Part shown: piece after piece, positions 36,366-45,445 of the stretch
Layout: each line of letters begins with the position of its first letter
How positions within the stretch are numbered: position 1 is the stretch's first letter
Origin: Agromyces fucosus
GTDB lineage: Bacteria; Actinomycetota; Actinomycetes; Actinomycetales; Microbacteriaceae
Direction of reading: 5' to 3'
Length of the DNA: 64,000 nucleotides
NCBI RefSeq assembly: GCF_004134865.1
Contig: NZ_SDPO01000002.1
Location: 1,054,001-1,118,000 of the forward strand
The notes under the pieces: generated by a model
Told to the model about the DNA's origin: nothing
Database searches by the model: none
What the model saw: only the letters and a program-made list of their open reading frames with translations
Program-made: the position numbers and the translations under genes

Positions 36366-37787
36366 TCAGCGGTAGCGGCTGACCTGCTTGATGCGTGCGG
36401 TGAGCTCGGTGACCTGGTTGTAGATGGAGCGACGCTCCTTCATGAGTTCCGAGATCTTCTTGTTCGCGTACATGACGGTCGTGTGGTCGCGGTTCCCGAA
36501 GAGCTGCCCGATCTTCGGCAGCGACAGGCTCGTGAGCTCGCGGCAGAGGTACATCGCGATCTGACGCGCAGTCGCCACGGCCTGCGATCGGCTCGATCCG
36601 TAGAGGTCGTCGACGGTGAGCTTGAAGTAGTCGGCGGTCGCCGTGATGATGTCGACCGGCGACACCACGTTGTCCGAGTCATCCGTGATCAGGTCCTTCA
36701 ACACCGTCTGCACGAGCGGCATGTCGACCGGCGTGCGGTTGAGGCTCGCGAACGCGGTCACACGGATGAGCGTGCCCTCGAGCTCTCGGATGTTGCTCGA
36801 GACCTTCGACGCCATGTACTCGAGGATGTCGTCGGGCACCTGGAGACGCTCGGACTGGGCCTTCTTCCGGAGGATCGCGATGCGCGTCTCGAGGTCGGGC
36901 GCCTGGACATCGGTGATGAGGCCCCACTCGAAACGACTGCGCATGCGGTCTTCGAAGCCCGTCAGGTGCTTCGGCGGCACATCGCTCGTGATGACGACCT
37001 GCTTGTTGTGATCGTGCAGCGTGTTGAAGGTGTGGAAGAACGCCTCCTGCGTCTCCGCCTTGCCCTGCAGGAACTGGATGTCGTCGATCAGGAGGATGTC
37101 GATGTTGCGGTACCGCTGCTGGAACAGCGAGCCGCGGTTGTTCGCGATCGAGTTGATGAAGTCGTTCGTGAACTCCTCGGAACTCACGTATCGCACGCGG
37201 ATGCCCGGATACAGGCTCATCGCGTAGTGGCCGATGGCGTGCAGGAGGTGGGTCTTGCCAAGGCCCGAGTCACCGTAGATGAAGAGCGGGTTGTAGGCCT
37301 TCGCCGGTGCCTCGGCCACCGCGACCGCCGCCGCATGCGCGAAGCGGTTGGACTGACCGATGACGAAGCTCTCGAACCCGTACTTCGGGTTGAGCCGGGT
37401 GTCGCGCGACGCGACGGGACTCGTGTTCTCGAAGACCGACTGAGGAGACGCCGGCAGTTCGACCGGATCGATCGCCTCATCGACGAACGGCGACTGCGGC
37501 TCGGCCGCCCTCGTCTCCTCGAGCTCGGGATTGACGACCACGTAGAAGGAGGTGACGGGAGACGGCGCCTCGACCACGCTCATCGCCGACAGCAACGACA
37601 CCCGCATGCGCTGATTGAGCATGCTCGCCGTGAAGTCGTTCGGCACCTCGAGATAGAAGGTGCCCGCTGCGATGCCCTTGGGCTCGACCAGGTTCAGGAA
37701 CCCCTGGAGCATCGGAGTGATCGCGTCGTCGTCTGACAGCCGATCGAGGATCGTCGCCCACGTATCCGTGATGGGCTGCTCTGTCAT
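36366..37787 (-). CDS. dnaA: chromosomal replication initiator DnaA
   Basis: 473 aa from ATG 37787 with GCGGGGAACG upstream; a TTG at 37799 would add four residues. Domain I at ~1-85, linker II ~85-135, AAA+ domain with Walker A 'IYGDSGLGKTHLLHAIG' and Walker B 'DILLIDDIQFL', and domain IV with the DNA-binding signature 'GNRDHTTVMYANKKI'. It binds DnaA boxes and melts oriC in its ATP form. Near-perfect boxes upstream of its start (37879-37887 and 37935-37943) suggest autoregulation. Confidence 0.98.
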   Translation of the reverse strand: MTEQPITDTWATILDRLSDDDAITPMLQGFLNLVEPKGIAAGTFYLEVPNDFTASMLNQRMRVSLLSAMSVVEAPSPVTSFYVVVNPELEETRAAEPQSPFVDEAIDPVELPASPQSVFENTSPVASRDTRLNPKYGFESFVIGQSNRFAHAAAVAVAEAPAKAYNPLFIYGDSGLGKTHLLHAIGHYAMSLYPGIRVRYVSSEEFTNDFINSIANNRGSLFQQRYRNIDILLIDDIQFLQGKAETQEAFFHTFNTLHDHNKQVVITSDVPPKHLTGFEDRMRSRFEWGLITDVQAPDLETRIAILRKKAQSERLQVPDDILEYMASKVSSNIRELEGTLIRVTAFASLNRTPVDMPLVQTVLKDLITDDSDNVVSPVDIITATADYFKLTVDDLYGSSRSQAVATARQIAMYLCRELTSLSLPKIGQLFGNRDHTTVMYANKKISELMKERRSIYNQVTELTARIKQVSRYR

Positions 37788-38216
37788 CGTTCCCCGCAAT
37801 CATTCGGTGGCCGTCGTCTGGCCGCTCATCGATCCCCCGATCGACGGAGCAAGCGGCGCGAGGCGCGTGTTCTCTGCGTTATCCACGGCCTGTGGGGAGA
37901 TTTCGGAAGAAGCCCGAGAATCCGCGCACCAAGCTGGGGATAACTGGTGTCAAACGCTATCCGAGGAAGGCGCTCCCGACAAATGCCGATTGAGGGATTC
38001 GATAGCTCGGGTGTGTCGTTCCACAGGCGATCCTGAGGTTCGGGCGATACTGTCTCTTTTGTACTGCGGCCACTTCGGATTCGGTTCGGTTTGACCCCGA
38101 GCCTTCGAGGCCGTAGTTTTAATCAGTTGACCCCAGCCCGTCAAGGGCACCCAGTTTTCCCGCCATCACGCAACCAGCGAATTTCGGCGAGGAGATCCGA
38201 ACGCCGGAGAAGAAGA
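37788..38216. promoter_or_regulatory. dnaA-rpmH divergent spacer with DnaA-like boxes
   Basis: 429 bp between the divergent dnaA and rpmH genes. It contains TTATCCACG (37879-37887, plus), reverse TGGGGATAA (37935-37943) and GTTCCACA (38019-38026), 8/9 or weaker matches to the DnaA box, and the rpmH promoter at its right end. Nothing protein-coding is evident. Confidence 0.7.
38091..38119 (+). promoter_or_regulatory. rpmH promoter
   Basis: TTGACC (38091-38096), 17-base spacer, TAGTTT (38114-38119) followed by TAATC. This is a near-consensus sigma-A promoter, about 98 bases before the rpmH start, consistent with strong ribosomal-protein expression and a long leader. Confidence 0.7.
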
Positions 38217-38354
38217 ATGAGCAAGCGTACTTTCCAGCCGAACAACCGTCGTCGCGCCAAGAAGCACGGCTTCCGCCTTCGCATGCGCACCCGCGCCGGC
38301 CGTGCCATCCTGTCGGCACGACGCAGCAAGGGTCGCACCGAGCTCTCCGCGTAG
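38217..38354 (+). CDS. rpmH: 50S ribosomal protein L34
   Basis: 45 aa from ATG 38217, preceded by GGAGAAGAAGA. The sequence '[20 protein letters not shown]' followed by '[19 protein letters not shown]' is diagnostic of bL34, an Arg/Lys-rich protein of the large subunit. It heads the rpmH-rnpA-yidD-yidC-jag-rsmG operon. Confidence 0.98.
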   Translation: MSKRTFQPNNRRRAKKHGFRLRMRTRAGRAILSARRSKGRTELSA

Positions 38355-38361
38355 ATCTTCG

Positions 38362-38733
38362 GTGCTCGCCAAAGCGAATCGCATCACGAGCGCCGACGAC
38401 TATCGAGTCATCGTGCGCCGTGGGGCGAAGGTCGGCGGTGCCCACACCGTGAGCTATGTGCGCTCACGGGAGTCGGGCACCGACGCACGCTTCGGCTTCA
38501 TCGTTTCGAAGAAGGTCGGCGGCGCAGTCCGCCGAAATCTCGTCCGCCGGCGGTTGAAAGCCGTCTGCCATGAGGCTCTCGGCGACGGCATCTCCGATGT
38601 CGACGTCGTCGTGCGAGCCCTGCCGTCGGCGTCGCTCGCCGACTGGAACGAGATCCGCGCCGAAGTACTCGGCGCACTCCAACGCCGACGGGCACGATCG
38701 TCGGCCGCAGCAGCGCAGGAGAAGGGCGAATAG
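38362..38733 (+). CDS. rnpA: ribonuclease P protein component
   Basis: 123 aa from GTG 38362, 7 bases after the rpmH stop. The signature 'FIVSKKVGGAVRRNLVRRRLKAVCHEAL' is the RNR motif of RnpA; the N-terminus 'LAKANRITSADDYRVIVRRGAKV' is typical. It binds RNase P RNA and helps mature tRNA 5' ends. The open frame upstream of 38362 overlaps rpmH and is not used. Confidence 0.96.
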   Translation: MLAKANRITSADDYRVIVRRGAKVGGAHTVSYVRSRESGTDARFGFIVSKKVGGAVRRNLVRRRLKAVCHEALGDGISDVDVVVRALPSASLADWNEIRAEVLGALQRRRARSSAAAAQEKGE

Positions 38734-38734
38734 C

Positions 38735-39208
38735 GTGAAGAACGCCGTCCTGTTCACCGCGCTCATCCCCCGCAACGTCGGGGTCCTCCTCATTCGCGGC
38801 TATCGAGCCGCGATTTCGCCGTTATACGGCGACGTCTGCCGGTACTACCCGTCATGCTCGGCCTACGGCCTGGGTTCCGTGCAGCAGCGCGGCCTCGTCA
38901 TCGGGTCCGGTCTCACGGCCTGGCGCATCCTCAGGTGCAATCCCTGGACGGCTGGCGGCATCGACGACGTCCGTGCCGCGAAGCACTCCCGCTACCGCAT
39001 CACCCGGTTCGGGTGGGTCATCCCCGCCGGGTGGACGGATGCCACGGCCTCCGCTGATCTCGAGGCGCCCGGCCACGGGCACTCCCACACTTCCGGCTCC
39101 ACGGGCCACGGTGCATCCACCGCCGCTGCAGCCGACTCGGCTGCCGTTCCCCGCCGCGACGACGCGGCCCTCGCGCTCTCCTCCCCCACCGTGTTCCGAA
39201 AGGACTGA
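38735..39208 (+). CDS. yidD: membrane protein insertion efficiency factor YidD
   Basis: 157 aa from GTG 38735, 1 base after the rnpA stop, with GGAGAAGGG upstream. The YidD core is 'LIRGYRAAISPLYGDVCRYYPSCSAYGLGSVQQRGLVIG', 'AWRILRCNPWTAGGIDDV', with the three conserved Cys. The C-terminal ~65 residues are a disordered His/Ser/Ala-rich extension ('GHGHSHTSGSTGHGAS') longer than the usual ~85-aa protein. It aids YidC-dependent insertion at the membrane. Confidence 0.95.
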   Translation: MKNAVLFTALIPRNVGVLLIRGYRAAISPLYGDVCRYYPSCSAYGLGSVQQRGLVIGSGLTAWRILRCNPWTAGGIDDVRAAKHSRYRITRFGWVIPAGWTDATASADLEAPGHGHSHTSGSTGHGASTAAAADSAAVPRRDDAALALSSPTVFRKD

Positions 39209-39216
39209 CCCACCCA

Positions 39217-40176
39217 ATGCCCGATATCATCAGCCTGATCCTCTGGCCCATCAAATGGGTCATCGAGCTGATCCTCGTCGCGTTCCACTCGATGTGGACG
39301 TTCTTCGGACTCGACCCCAACGCCGGTGTGACCTGGGTGCTGTCGATCGTCGGTCTCGTCATCGTCGTTCGAGCCGCTCTCATCCCGATCTTCGTCAAGC
39401 AGATCAAGAGCCAGCGCCGCATGCTCGAGGTGGCGCCGCAGCTCAAGAAGATCCAAGACAAGTACAAGGGCAAGAAGGACCAGTTCTCGCGCGAGGCAAT
39501 GTCGCGCGAGACCATGGAGCTCTACAAGAAGACGGGCACCAACCCGCTCTCGTCGTGCCTGCCGCTGCTGCTGCAGATGCCGATCTTCTTCGGCCTGTTC
39601 TCCGTGCTCAACGACGCTCAGCACGACAAGGCCGGTGTCGGCGTATTCACGCAGGACCTCGCCAACTCCTTCGCCAACGCCGAGTTCCTCGGCGCGCCGC
39701 TGAAGGGCACCTTCATTGGAGCGATGAATGGCGAGTACCCGTGGCAGGTCATGGTGATCGCCGCCACGATGATCGTGCTGATGACCGCATCGCAGTTCAT
39801 CACGCAGCTGCAGATCGTCTCCAAGAACATGTCGCCCGAGACCAAGGCGAGCCCCATGTTCCGTCAGCAGCGCATCATGCTCTACCTGCTGCCCCTGGTG
39901 TTCGCATTCTCGGGTGTCGCCTTCCCGATCGGCGTCATGTTCTACTGGCTCGTCTCGAACTTCTGGACCATGGGTCAGCAGTTCGTGGTCATCCGCAACA
40001 TGCCGACTCCCGGCAGTGAGGCCGCGAAGGCCCGCGAAGAGCGCCTCGCCCGCAAGGGCAAGCTCGTCGTCGAAGAGAAGAGCCCGACCCAGACCGAGAT
40101 CGAAGCGACTGAAGCGAAGAAGACTCAGCGCCAGCAGCCCGTGAGCAAGGCTCGCGCGAAGAAGCAGGGGAAGTAA
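39217..40176 (+). CDS. yidC: membrane protein insertase YidC/Oxa1
   Basis: 319 aa. Five transmembrane segments in the Gram-positive YidC layout with the conserved 'WVLSIVGLVIVVRAALIPIF' first core helix, 'PLLLQMPIFFGLFSVL', and the C-terminal 'PIGVMFYWLVSNFWTMGQQFVVI'. The hydrophilic groove arginine lies in the first core helix. The tail is charged and Lys-rich ('EATEAKKTQRQQPVSKARAKKQ'), which can bind ribosomes. It inserts membrane proteins with or without SecYEG. Unlike most Gram-positive forms there is no obvious lipobox. Confidence 0.97.
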   Translation: MPDIISLILWPIKWVIELILVAFHSMWTFFGLDPNAGVTWVLSIVGLVIVVRAALIPIFVKQIKSQRRMLEVAPQLKKIQDKYKGKKDQFSREAMSRETMELYKKTGTNPLSSCLPLLLQMPIFFGLFSVLNDAQHDKAGVGVFTQDLANSFANAEFLGAPLKGTFIGAMNGEYPWQVMVIAATMIVLMTASQFITQLQIVSKNMSPETKASPMFRQQRIMLYLLPLVFAFSGVAFPIGVMFYWLVSNFWTMGQQFVVIRNMPTPGSEAAKAREERLARKGKLVVEEKSPTQTEIEATEAKKTQRQQPVSKARAKKQGK

Positions 40177-40179
40177 CCC

Positions 40180-40677
40180 ATGACCGACGTACAGCACGAC
40201 GCCGCCGAGCGTTCCACTTCGCAGCTCGAAGAAGAGGGCGACATCGCGGCCGACTACATCGAAGAGCTCCTCGACATCATGGATCTCGATGGCGACATCG
40301 ACATCGATGCACGCAACGGACGCGCATACGTCTCGGTCAACGCCGGTGAAGGCGCGAACCTCAACCTGCTCGCGAAGCCCGAGACCGTCAGCGCCTTCCA
40401 GGAGCTCACGCGCCTGGCCGTGCAGACGAAGACGGGTGCGTTCTCGCGTCTGATCCTCGACATCGGCGGTTCGCGCGACGCACGTCGTGACGAGCTCGCC
40501 GGTCTCGTCGAGCGCGCGGCTGAGCGCATCGAGGGCGGAGCCGCCGAGGCATCCCTGCCCCCGATGTCGTCGTACGAGCGCAAGCTCGTGCACGACCTCG
40601 TCGCGGAGCGCGGCCTGCACTCGGAGTCGCGCGGTGAAGGCTCCGATCGTCACACGGTCATCACTCGCGTTGGCTGA
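40180..40677 (+). CDS. jag: Jag/KhpB-type R3H-domain RNA-binding protein
   Basis: 165 aa, 3 bases after yidC. An acidic N-terminus leads to a KH-like domain (~25-95, 'DYIEELLDIMDLDGDIDIDARNGRAYVSV') and a C-terminal R3H domain ('RLAVQTKTGAFSRLILDIGGSRDARRDELAGLV', 'MSSYERKLVHDLVAERGLHSESRGEG') whose Arg and His contact nucleic acid. KhpB/EloR proteins regulate cell elongation in other bacteria. The conserved position between yidC and rsmG supports the call. Confidence 0.93.
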   Translation: MTDVQHDAAERSTSQLEEEGDIAADYIEELLDIMDLDGDIDIDARNGRAYVSVNAGEGANLNLLAKPETVSAFQELTRLAVQTKTGAFSRLILDIGGSRDARRDELAGLVERAAERIEGGAAEASLPPMSSYERKLVHDLVAERGLHSESRGEGSDRHTVITRVG

Positions 40678-40693
40678 CGTTTCACGTGAAACG
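40678..40693. promoter_or_regulatory. parS site 1
   Basis: CGTTTCACGTGAAACG spans the jag-rsmG junction and ends at the rsmG start. The 14-bp core GTTTCACGTGAAAC is identical to the ParB consensus; only the outermost bases differ from TGTTTCACGTGAAACA. Confidence 0.9.
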
Positions 40694-41323
40694 ATGACCG
40701 ACGGACTCGAACCCGAACCGGCCGCTGCCGTCGAGCTCTTCGGCGAGCACATCGAGGGCGGGCGGGCCTTCGCGAACGCCCTTGCACGGCACGGCGAGGA
40801 GCTCGGCCTGATCGGCCCGCTTGAGTTGCCTCGCCTGTGGACCCGCCACATCCTGAACAGCGCGCTGGTCGCACCCTTGCTTCGGCCCGGTCGAGTGGGC
40901 GACGTCGGATCCGGCGCCGGTCTGCCCGGCATCGTGCTCGCGATCATGCGACCGGATGTCTCGTTCACCCTCATCGAACCGATGGAGCGTCGCGTCGCGT
41001 GGCTCGAGCGGCAGGCCGATGAACTCGGCCTCTCGAACGTGACCGTCGTGCGGGCGCGCGCAGAGGAGTCCAAGCTCTTCGACCAGCTCGACCAGGTGAC
41101 TGCTCGCGCTGTGAGCGCGCTCCGCACGCTCATTCCGGTCACCGCTCCCCTCCTGCGACCAGGCGGTGAACTGGTGCTCATGAAGGGCGCCGGAGTCGAC
41201 GGTGAGATCGGTGCGGCCGAGAAGGTCATTCGCAAGTACCAACTGCATGATGTCGAGGTCCTCGTGCTCGGCGAAGGTGTCGTCTCCGAGGTCACGAGGG
41301 TGTTCCGCGCAACTGCGGGCTGA
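40694..41323 (+). CDS. rsmG: 16S rRNA (guanine-527-N7)-methyltransferase RsmG
   Basis: 209 aa from ATG 40694, directly after a parS site. The SAM-binding motif is 'VGDVGSGAGLPGIVLAIMRPDVSFTLIEPMERRVAWL', with 'RARAEES' and 'VTARAVSALRTLIPVTAPLLRPGGELVLMKG' following. It methylates G527 of 16S rRNA; loss gives low-level streptomycin resistance in many bacteria. It ends the rpmH operon. A 4.1-kb gene-free stretch follows. Confidence 0.97.
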   Translation: MTDGLEPEPAAAVELFGEHIEGGRAFANALARHGEELGLIGPLELPRLWTRHILNSALVAPLLRPGRVGDVGSGAGLPGIVLAIMRPDVSFTLIEPMERRVAWLERQADELGLSNVTVVRARAEESKLFDQLDQVTARAVSALRTLIPVTAPLLRPGGELVLMKGAGVDGEIGAAEKVIRKYQLHDVEVLVLGEGVVSEVTRVFRATAG

Positions 41324-41899
41324 AGCTCCTCGTCGCGAGCCGCGCTCTGCGGTCCCGGGCAGGGCTTGTCGCACATCGCAAGGGCGTCGTTCGGCCGAAC
41401 GTCAGCCGTTGTGGCGCTGATGCCGTTCGTGTTCTGCACCTTCATCCATTGAGGCGCACGAGCACTGGGGCGCACGAGCCTTGGCTCGGTCGTGTGAAGC
41501 GCGGAGGCGGCAGCGTCTGCGTGGATGGTCATGCCTGACGGCGTTTCGGACGCTCGCATGGTGACGGCTAGCGCCGCCTCCCAGAACCTGCACCCGTCGA
41601 CCCAATCGATGCCGACGTCTGGCCGACCTCGTGCCAGCTGGCATCCCTGTGGATCTGTCGTCGGTGTGGGCGCTGCTGTTGCGACGGTCGGGGGGTTGGT
41701 CGCGCGGGTGGCGGCGAGTCGTCGAACTGGGCGCCGGTCTGACGTTGGCCATCACGTCGAGCACGTGTGACGCCCGCGACTCTCGAGATCTGTCCAGCTC
41801 GCGCCCCGCGGTGAGGAACGTTGCCGCAAGGGGCCAGCGGTGCGACATGACGGTGCTCGAACAGCGTCGGTTCTCTCTCGGTCGACGTGGTGCCGTGAG

Positions 41900-41915
41900 C
41901 GTTTCACGTGAAACG
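41900..41915. promoter_or_regulatory. parS site 2
   Basis: CGTTTCACGTGAAACG, core identical to consensus, in the rsmG-parA island. Confidence 0.9.
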
Positions 41916-42353
41916 CACGCAAGGCGCTGGGTTCGATGGGCGACGGCGGTCGGTGGTCCATCGAAGGTGTCCCCTGCTGGATCCCTTGTCTTCGACCTGT
42001 CCGCGGCGCGGTCGAACGGTGACCGCGCTCCTTGCCCCGTGCTCCTCACCTTGCTCCCCACTCTCGGTCGCATTCGTCTCTCTCCGGCTTCCCATCGCTT
42101 CTCCCCCTGCTGCTCTCTTTCAGAGAACGCGACAGTGTGCGGTGCTTGGCGCACGCGACAGCCACCCGCATGTGTCTGAGTGTTCGCGGATCCTCCGCTA
42201 TAGCTCCTCCACACCAAGCCGTGCTCTGTGCCAGGCTCCCCTGCGATCAAGGCCCCTGTCTCTTCGCAATGTGATCCGCTTCGCTCCGGGCGATCGCTCG
42301 CTGAGCTGTTACTGAGATCGTCTAACCCTCAGCCCACCCCGGTTCCTCAATGG

Positions 42354-42369
42354 CGTTTCACGTGAAACG
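42354..42369. promoter_or_regulatory. parS site 3
   Basis: CGTTTCACGTGAAACG, the same variant as sites 1 and 2. Confidence 0.9.
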
Positions 42370-43628
42370 GTCGTTGGTATCAGCGTGTGCATCCTCGGCA
42401 CGTTGAAGCTCGCGGCGCTCGACTCGAAGTTGCCGGCACTCTGCGGCGCGGCTTGGCCGATACAGCCCACTGCCTCGGCCCGGGTTGGATCAAAGCTCCG
42501 CCACGCGAAGGTCGGCGGGATCGGTCGCATTGCATGAACCGATCGGTTCCCCTGGTGTGTCGCTGGCCGAAGCGGCCGAAACCTCTGCAGACCGCGTTGG
42601 CATCGCGATACCCAGGGGTGACCGACGCAGATAAGTGAGGACGGGTACCTGGCTCTCGGAGACAATCACCTAGAACTCGAATCGTCGTACTGCATGTCAC
42701 CCCCCGGCGGAGTCCAAGCGCCGGACCCCGCGCAGCTCATGCCCCGGCCGGCGCCGGGAGTGATGGATCCCGCTCGCGACCCCGCGCCGCTGCCTTCGTT
42801 CCGTGAACGACGCCTCCGACCGGTTCGGCCACGCCCCGGGCCGCCGCCCATCGTGCAGTACGTGTTGTGGCGGGGTTCGCGGATAGTGCGGCGATTCAGG
42901 TTCCCCGGCACCGGTCTTCCCTCGGCGGCATCTCGTCGCTTCAGTGTCCGCCGGTCCGGACTCGGATCGAGCCTGGCCAATCGCACACCTTCGCGCGATG
43001 GAACCGGTGCGCCTGCCATTCGCGCGCCTGCAAACAGATCACACGCCTCCGCGGCCGGATGGTGGACGCCTCCCATGGAGCGGCAGGGTTCGGAGCGCCG
43101 GGCCGCATCGGAGGGCCGGAGTCCTCGAGGTATGAGGAACGAGCGCCCGGCAAGCGGCAGGTGCATAAGAAGCGTCGACGAAACTGCTGCTGTGGCACGA
43201 GCTTCTGGGCCTGGTTCACGCGGTCGGACGTACTGCATGACCGGCGCACTGGCACGTCGAGAGGTGAGGGCGCACAGCTCGGGCGATCACGTCTCCGGTG
43301 CGCGTTGTCTGGCCGTGATCTCCGGTCCCTGCGAGGCATTCAGTCTGTATTCCTCAATCCTGTTCGTCAGTGGTGAGCGCAGCGCAACCGGCGCTGAGCT
43401 TCGGCCCACTGGTGAGGACGTTGAACTCGACGGCCAATTGATCCGACACCGCACTCTGGCGCGACGCTTGGCCGATCTCAGCGTCGCACGGAAGCGCTGG
43501 GTGTCACTGATGCAGCGAGCATGCCAATGAACCGAACCCAACCGGTCTCGCGCGCCAATGGTGTGTCGTTGATCCACTCCCCCGTGAATTGCCGCGGAGG
43601 ACGGGGAGACCCATGCTCGATGCTACCG

Positions 43629-43688
43629 GCGGGTGCGGGTGCGGGTGCGGGTGCGGGTGCAGGTGCGGGTGCGGGTGCGGGCGCGGGT
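43629..43688. repeat. hexanucleotide tandem repeat, 10 units of GCGGGT
   Basis: Ten contiguous 6-bp units, eight exact GCGGGT, one GCAGGT and one GCGGGC. On the minus strand it would read Ala-Pro repeats, on the plus strand Gly-Ala, but no credible gene frames it. Confidence 0.85.
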
Positions 43689-43751
43689 GGCGCGTCGGCG
43701 GGCGCTGGGGTGCGGGTGCAGCGGGTGTGCGCGCGTGATGTGTGCCAGCAT

Positions 43752-43967
43752 CCCGATGCCCCGATGCCCCGATGCCCCGATGCCCTGCTGCCCTGCTGCC
43801 CTGCTGCCCTGCTGCCCTGCTGCCCTGCTGCCCTGCTGCCCTGCTGCCCTGCTGCCCTGCTGCCCTGCTGCCCTGCTGCCCTGCTGCCCTGCTGCCCTGC
43901 TGCCCTGCTGCCCCGATGCCCCGATGCCTCGATGCCCGGATGCCTCGATGCCCGGATGCCCGGATCC
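43752..43967. repeat. octanucleotide tandem repeat (minisatellite), 27 units
   Basis: 216 bp of an 8-bp period. Sixteen exact copies of GCCCTGCT (43782-43909) are flanked by GCCCCGAT-type units on the left and by GCCCCGAT, GCCTCGAT and GCCCGGAT units on the right. Because 8 is not a multiple of 3, each strand translates as a mixed repeat in every frame and all frames stay open, so the long open frames across it are artefacts. Confidence 0.92.
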
Positions 43968-44214
43968 CGTAATCGGAGGCGTTCCACCGATGTGAGGTCG
44001 CGTGGACCTTGCGCCGCACCCGCCTTCCGGACGCCGCCATCACAGGGATCGGCACGGATTTGCTCGACGATGCGGGCAAGCAGCGAAACGGCGTGTACCA
44101 GCCGACGGAATGGGAATCGGCAACGACCGAGTCTGACCGATCGCAGGGCGGCCCGGTCCGGAACCGGTTGAGAGCAGTGCGCCGGTAGAGACGAGTGCCG
44201 TGAAGATGCGCGAG

Positions 44215-44340
44215 GCTGTGGGATGGGCGGGGCTGTGGGGATGCGCGGGGCTGAGGAGATGGGGGGCTGTGAGGATGCGCGGGGCTGTGGAGATGCGGGC
44301 TGTGGGGATGCGCGGGTCTGTGTGGATGAGCGGGGCTGTG
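44215..44340. repeat. degenerate ~17-bp purine-rich direct repeats
   Basis: About seven imperfect copies of GATGCGCGGGGCTGTGG, with strongly G-rich plus strand and units of varying length. They lie between the 8-bp repeat and parS site 4. Confidence 0.75.
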
Positions 44341-44460
44341 GCGCCGATCTAGAACGTGCAGGCCAGCGCATGCGCCGACACGAGTCTGACCACCGAGACG
44401 AGTGTGGGCGCCGAGGGAGCCGGGAGATTCGTGGAGGTTGCCCACGAGATCGTGCACCGA

Positions 44461-44476
44461 TGTTTCACGTGAAACA
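44461..44476. promoter_or_regulatory. parS site 4
   Basis: TGTTTCACGTGAAACA, perfect consensus; the palindrome extends to 22 bp (44458-44479) with flanking CGA/TCG. Confidence 0.95.
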
Positions 44477-44902
44477 TCGATCGGTTCAGGGACGCGGGCA
44501 ACGTGGACCGGCGGCTTGGAAGCGCCGAATCAAAGCCGTCCAACGGACCGAACGCCGCCTCTGCACGGCGGCGCAGCGCACTCCCGCGTGTAGACCGACA
44601 TCGGTCGTCGGTGATCAGTCACCAGGGGGGACCTTTCACGACGAGGCAGACGGCGAGGCCGTTCAGGCCGCCGCGGATCGTCAGCACTTTCGTACGAGCG
44701 GTTCGGGCTCTCGGCCCAGACCAGCCGGACATGGTGAAGGGTTTCCAACGAGAAGAGCTGTGCAAGTGCCTCACCCCCTTGCGTTTCCGAGCCCTTCGGT
44801 GGCGCGACGAACGGAGACCGACGCCCCACGTCTTGAACTGGCGCCTCCATCCGACCGGTCTCCAACTCTCCTCAATCGCGTGGCCCACTCGAGGTCCGAT
44901 GG

Positions 44903-44918
44903 TGTTTCACGTGAAACA
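44903..44918. promoter_or_regulatory. parS site 5
   Basis: TGTTTCACGTGAAACA, perfect consensus; 44 bp (about four helical turns) from site 6. Confidence 0.95.
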
Positions 44919-44946
44919 TTGGATATCCACTTTGCTTGTCAGCCGA

Positions 44947-44962
44947 TGTTTCACGTGAAACA
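44947..44962. promoter_or_regulatory. parS site 6
   Basis: TGTTTCACGTGAAACA, perfect consensus, in an extended CGA...TCG palindrome like sites 4 and 7. Confidence 0.95.
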
Positions 44963-45445
44963 TCGGTCGGATGCGGACGATCGGGGGATGAGGAGGCGAT
45001 CGAGCGCGGCCAGGGGAGTTCGTCATCGCAGCCTCCATTTGGGACACGAAACCGCGCTTCATCGGGCGACGCAAGGCTGAACCATCCCGTGGCTCTCGCG
45101 ACAACCCACGGTGCACGTGTGTGGTTGACCCGCTCCCCGCAATCGAACTCACCCGGTCCGCCGGCCGCGGCGGCCGTCACAGGGGGGACACCTCCTCCGG
45201 TGGCGGTCCACTTGTCAGTCATCGAGCGTCGGCCGACCCGACCCACCGTTTGGCTCGCCTCACTCGACTCGCCCTGCCCAGCCGCGCCGACACTCACCCG
45301 TGCGCAGGACGATCGGTGCGGATCTCTCGTAGTTCGCTCGTGTTTCAACTTGAGAGTCGGTCGCGCCGGTTAGGCTTGACTCTCGGATCGAGGACGCCGC
45401 AGAACGCGGCAGATCTCTCGAATACCAAGGATTTGGAGCGTCGGC

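Larger units (their letters stand above)
41324..45445. other. 4.1-kb gene-free island between rsmG and parA with parS sites and repeats
   Basis: All six frames contain only short or low-complexity reading frames. None shows a ribosome-binding site with protein-like sequence or the G/C-rich third positions of neighbouring genes. The stretch carries five parS sites, a 6-bp tandem repeat (43629-43688), a 27-unit 8-bp tandem repeat (43752-43967) and a degenerate purine-rich repeat (44215-44340). In related genomes parA usually follows rsmG closely. I see no gene here. Confidence 0.75.

Noticed and set aside
41402-42250. 282-codon minus-strand frame downstream of rsmG
   Set aside because: No start signal, Arg/Ser/His-rich composition and random-looking sequence interrupted by a parS palindrome.
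42694-43530. 278-codon plus-strand frame in the rsmG-parA island
   Set aside because: No ribosome-binding site, no domain, and competing open frames on both strands of similar length; consistent with chance in G+C-rich DNA.
43752-43967. CRISPR-like periodic array
   Set aside because: The period is 8 bp with no spacers, and no cas genes are nearby; it is a simple tandem repeat.
43478-44457. Two long minus-strand open frames (297 and 317 codons) across the repeats, with QQGSRAAG and Pro-Ala repeats
   Set aside because: The 8-bp and 6-bp tandem repeats contain no stops in any frame; outside them the frames are not protein-like and have no start signal.
41324-45445. Prophage or insertion sequence in the parS island
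   Set aside because: No transposase, integrase or terminal inverted repeats were found; the repeats are simple tandem types.
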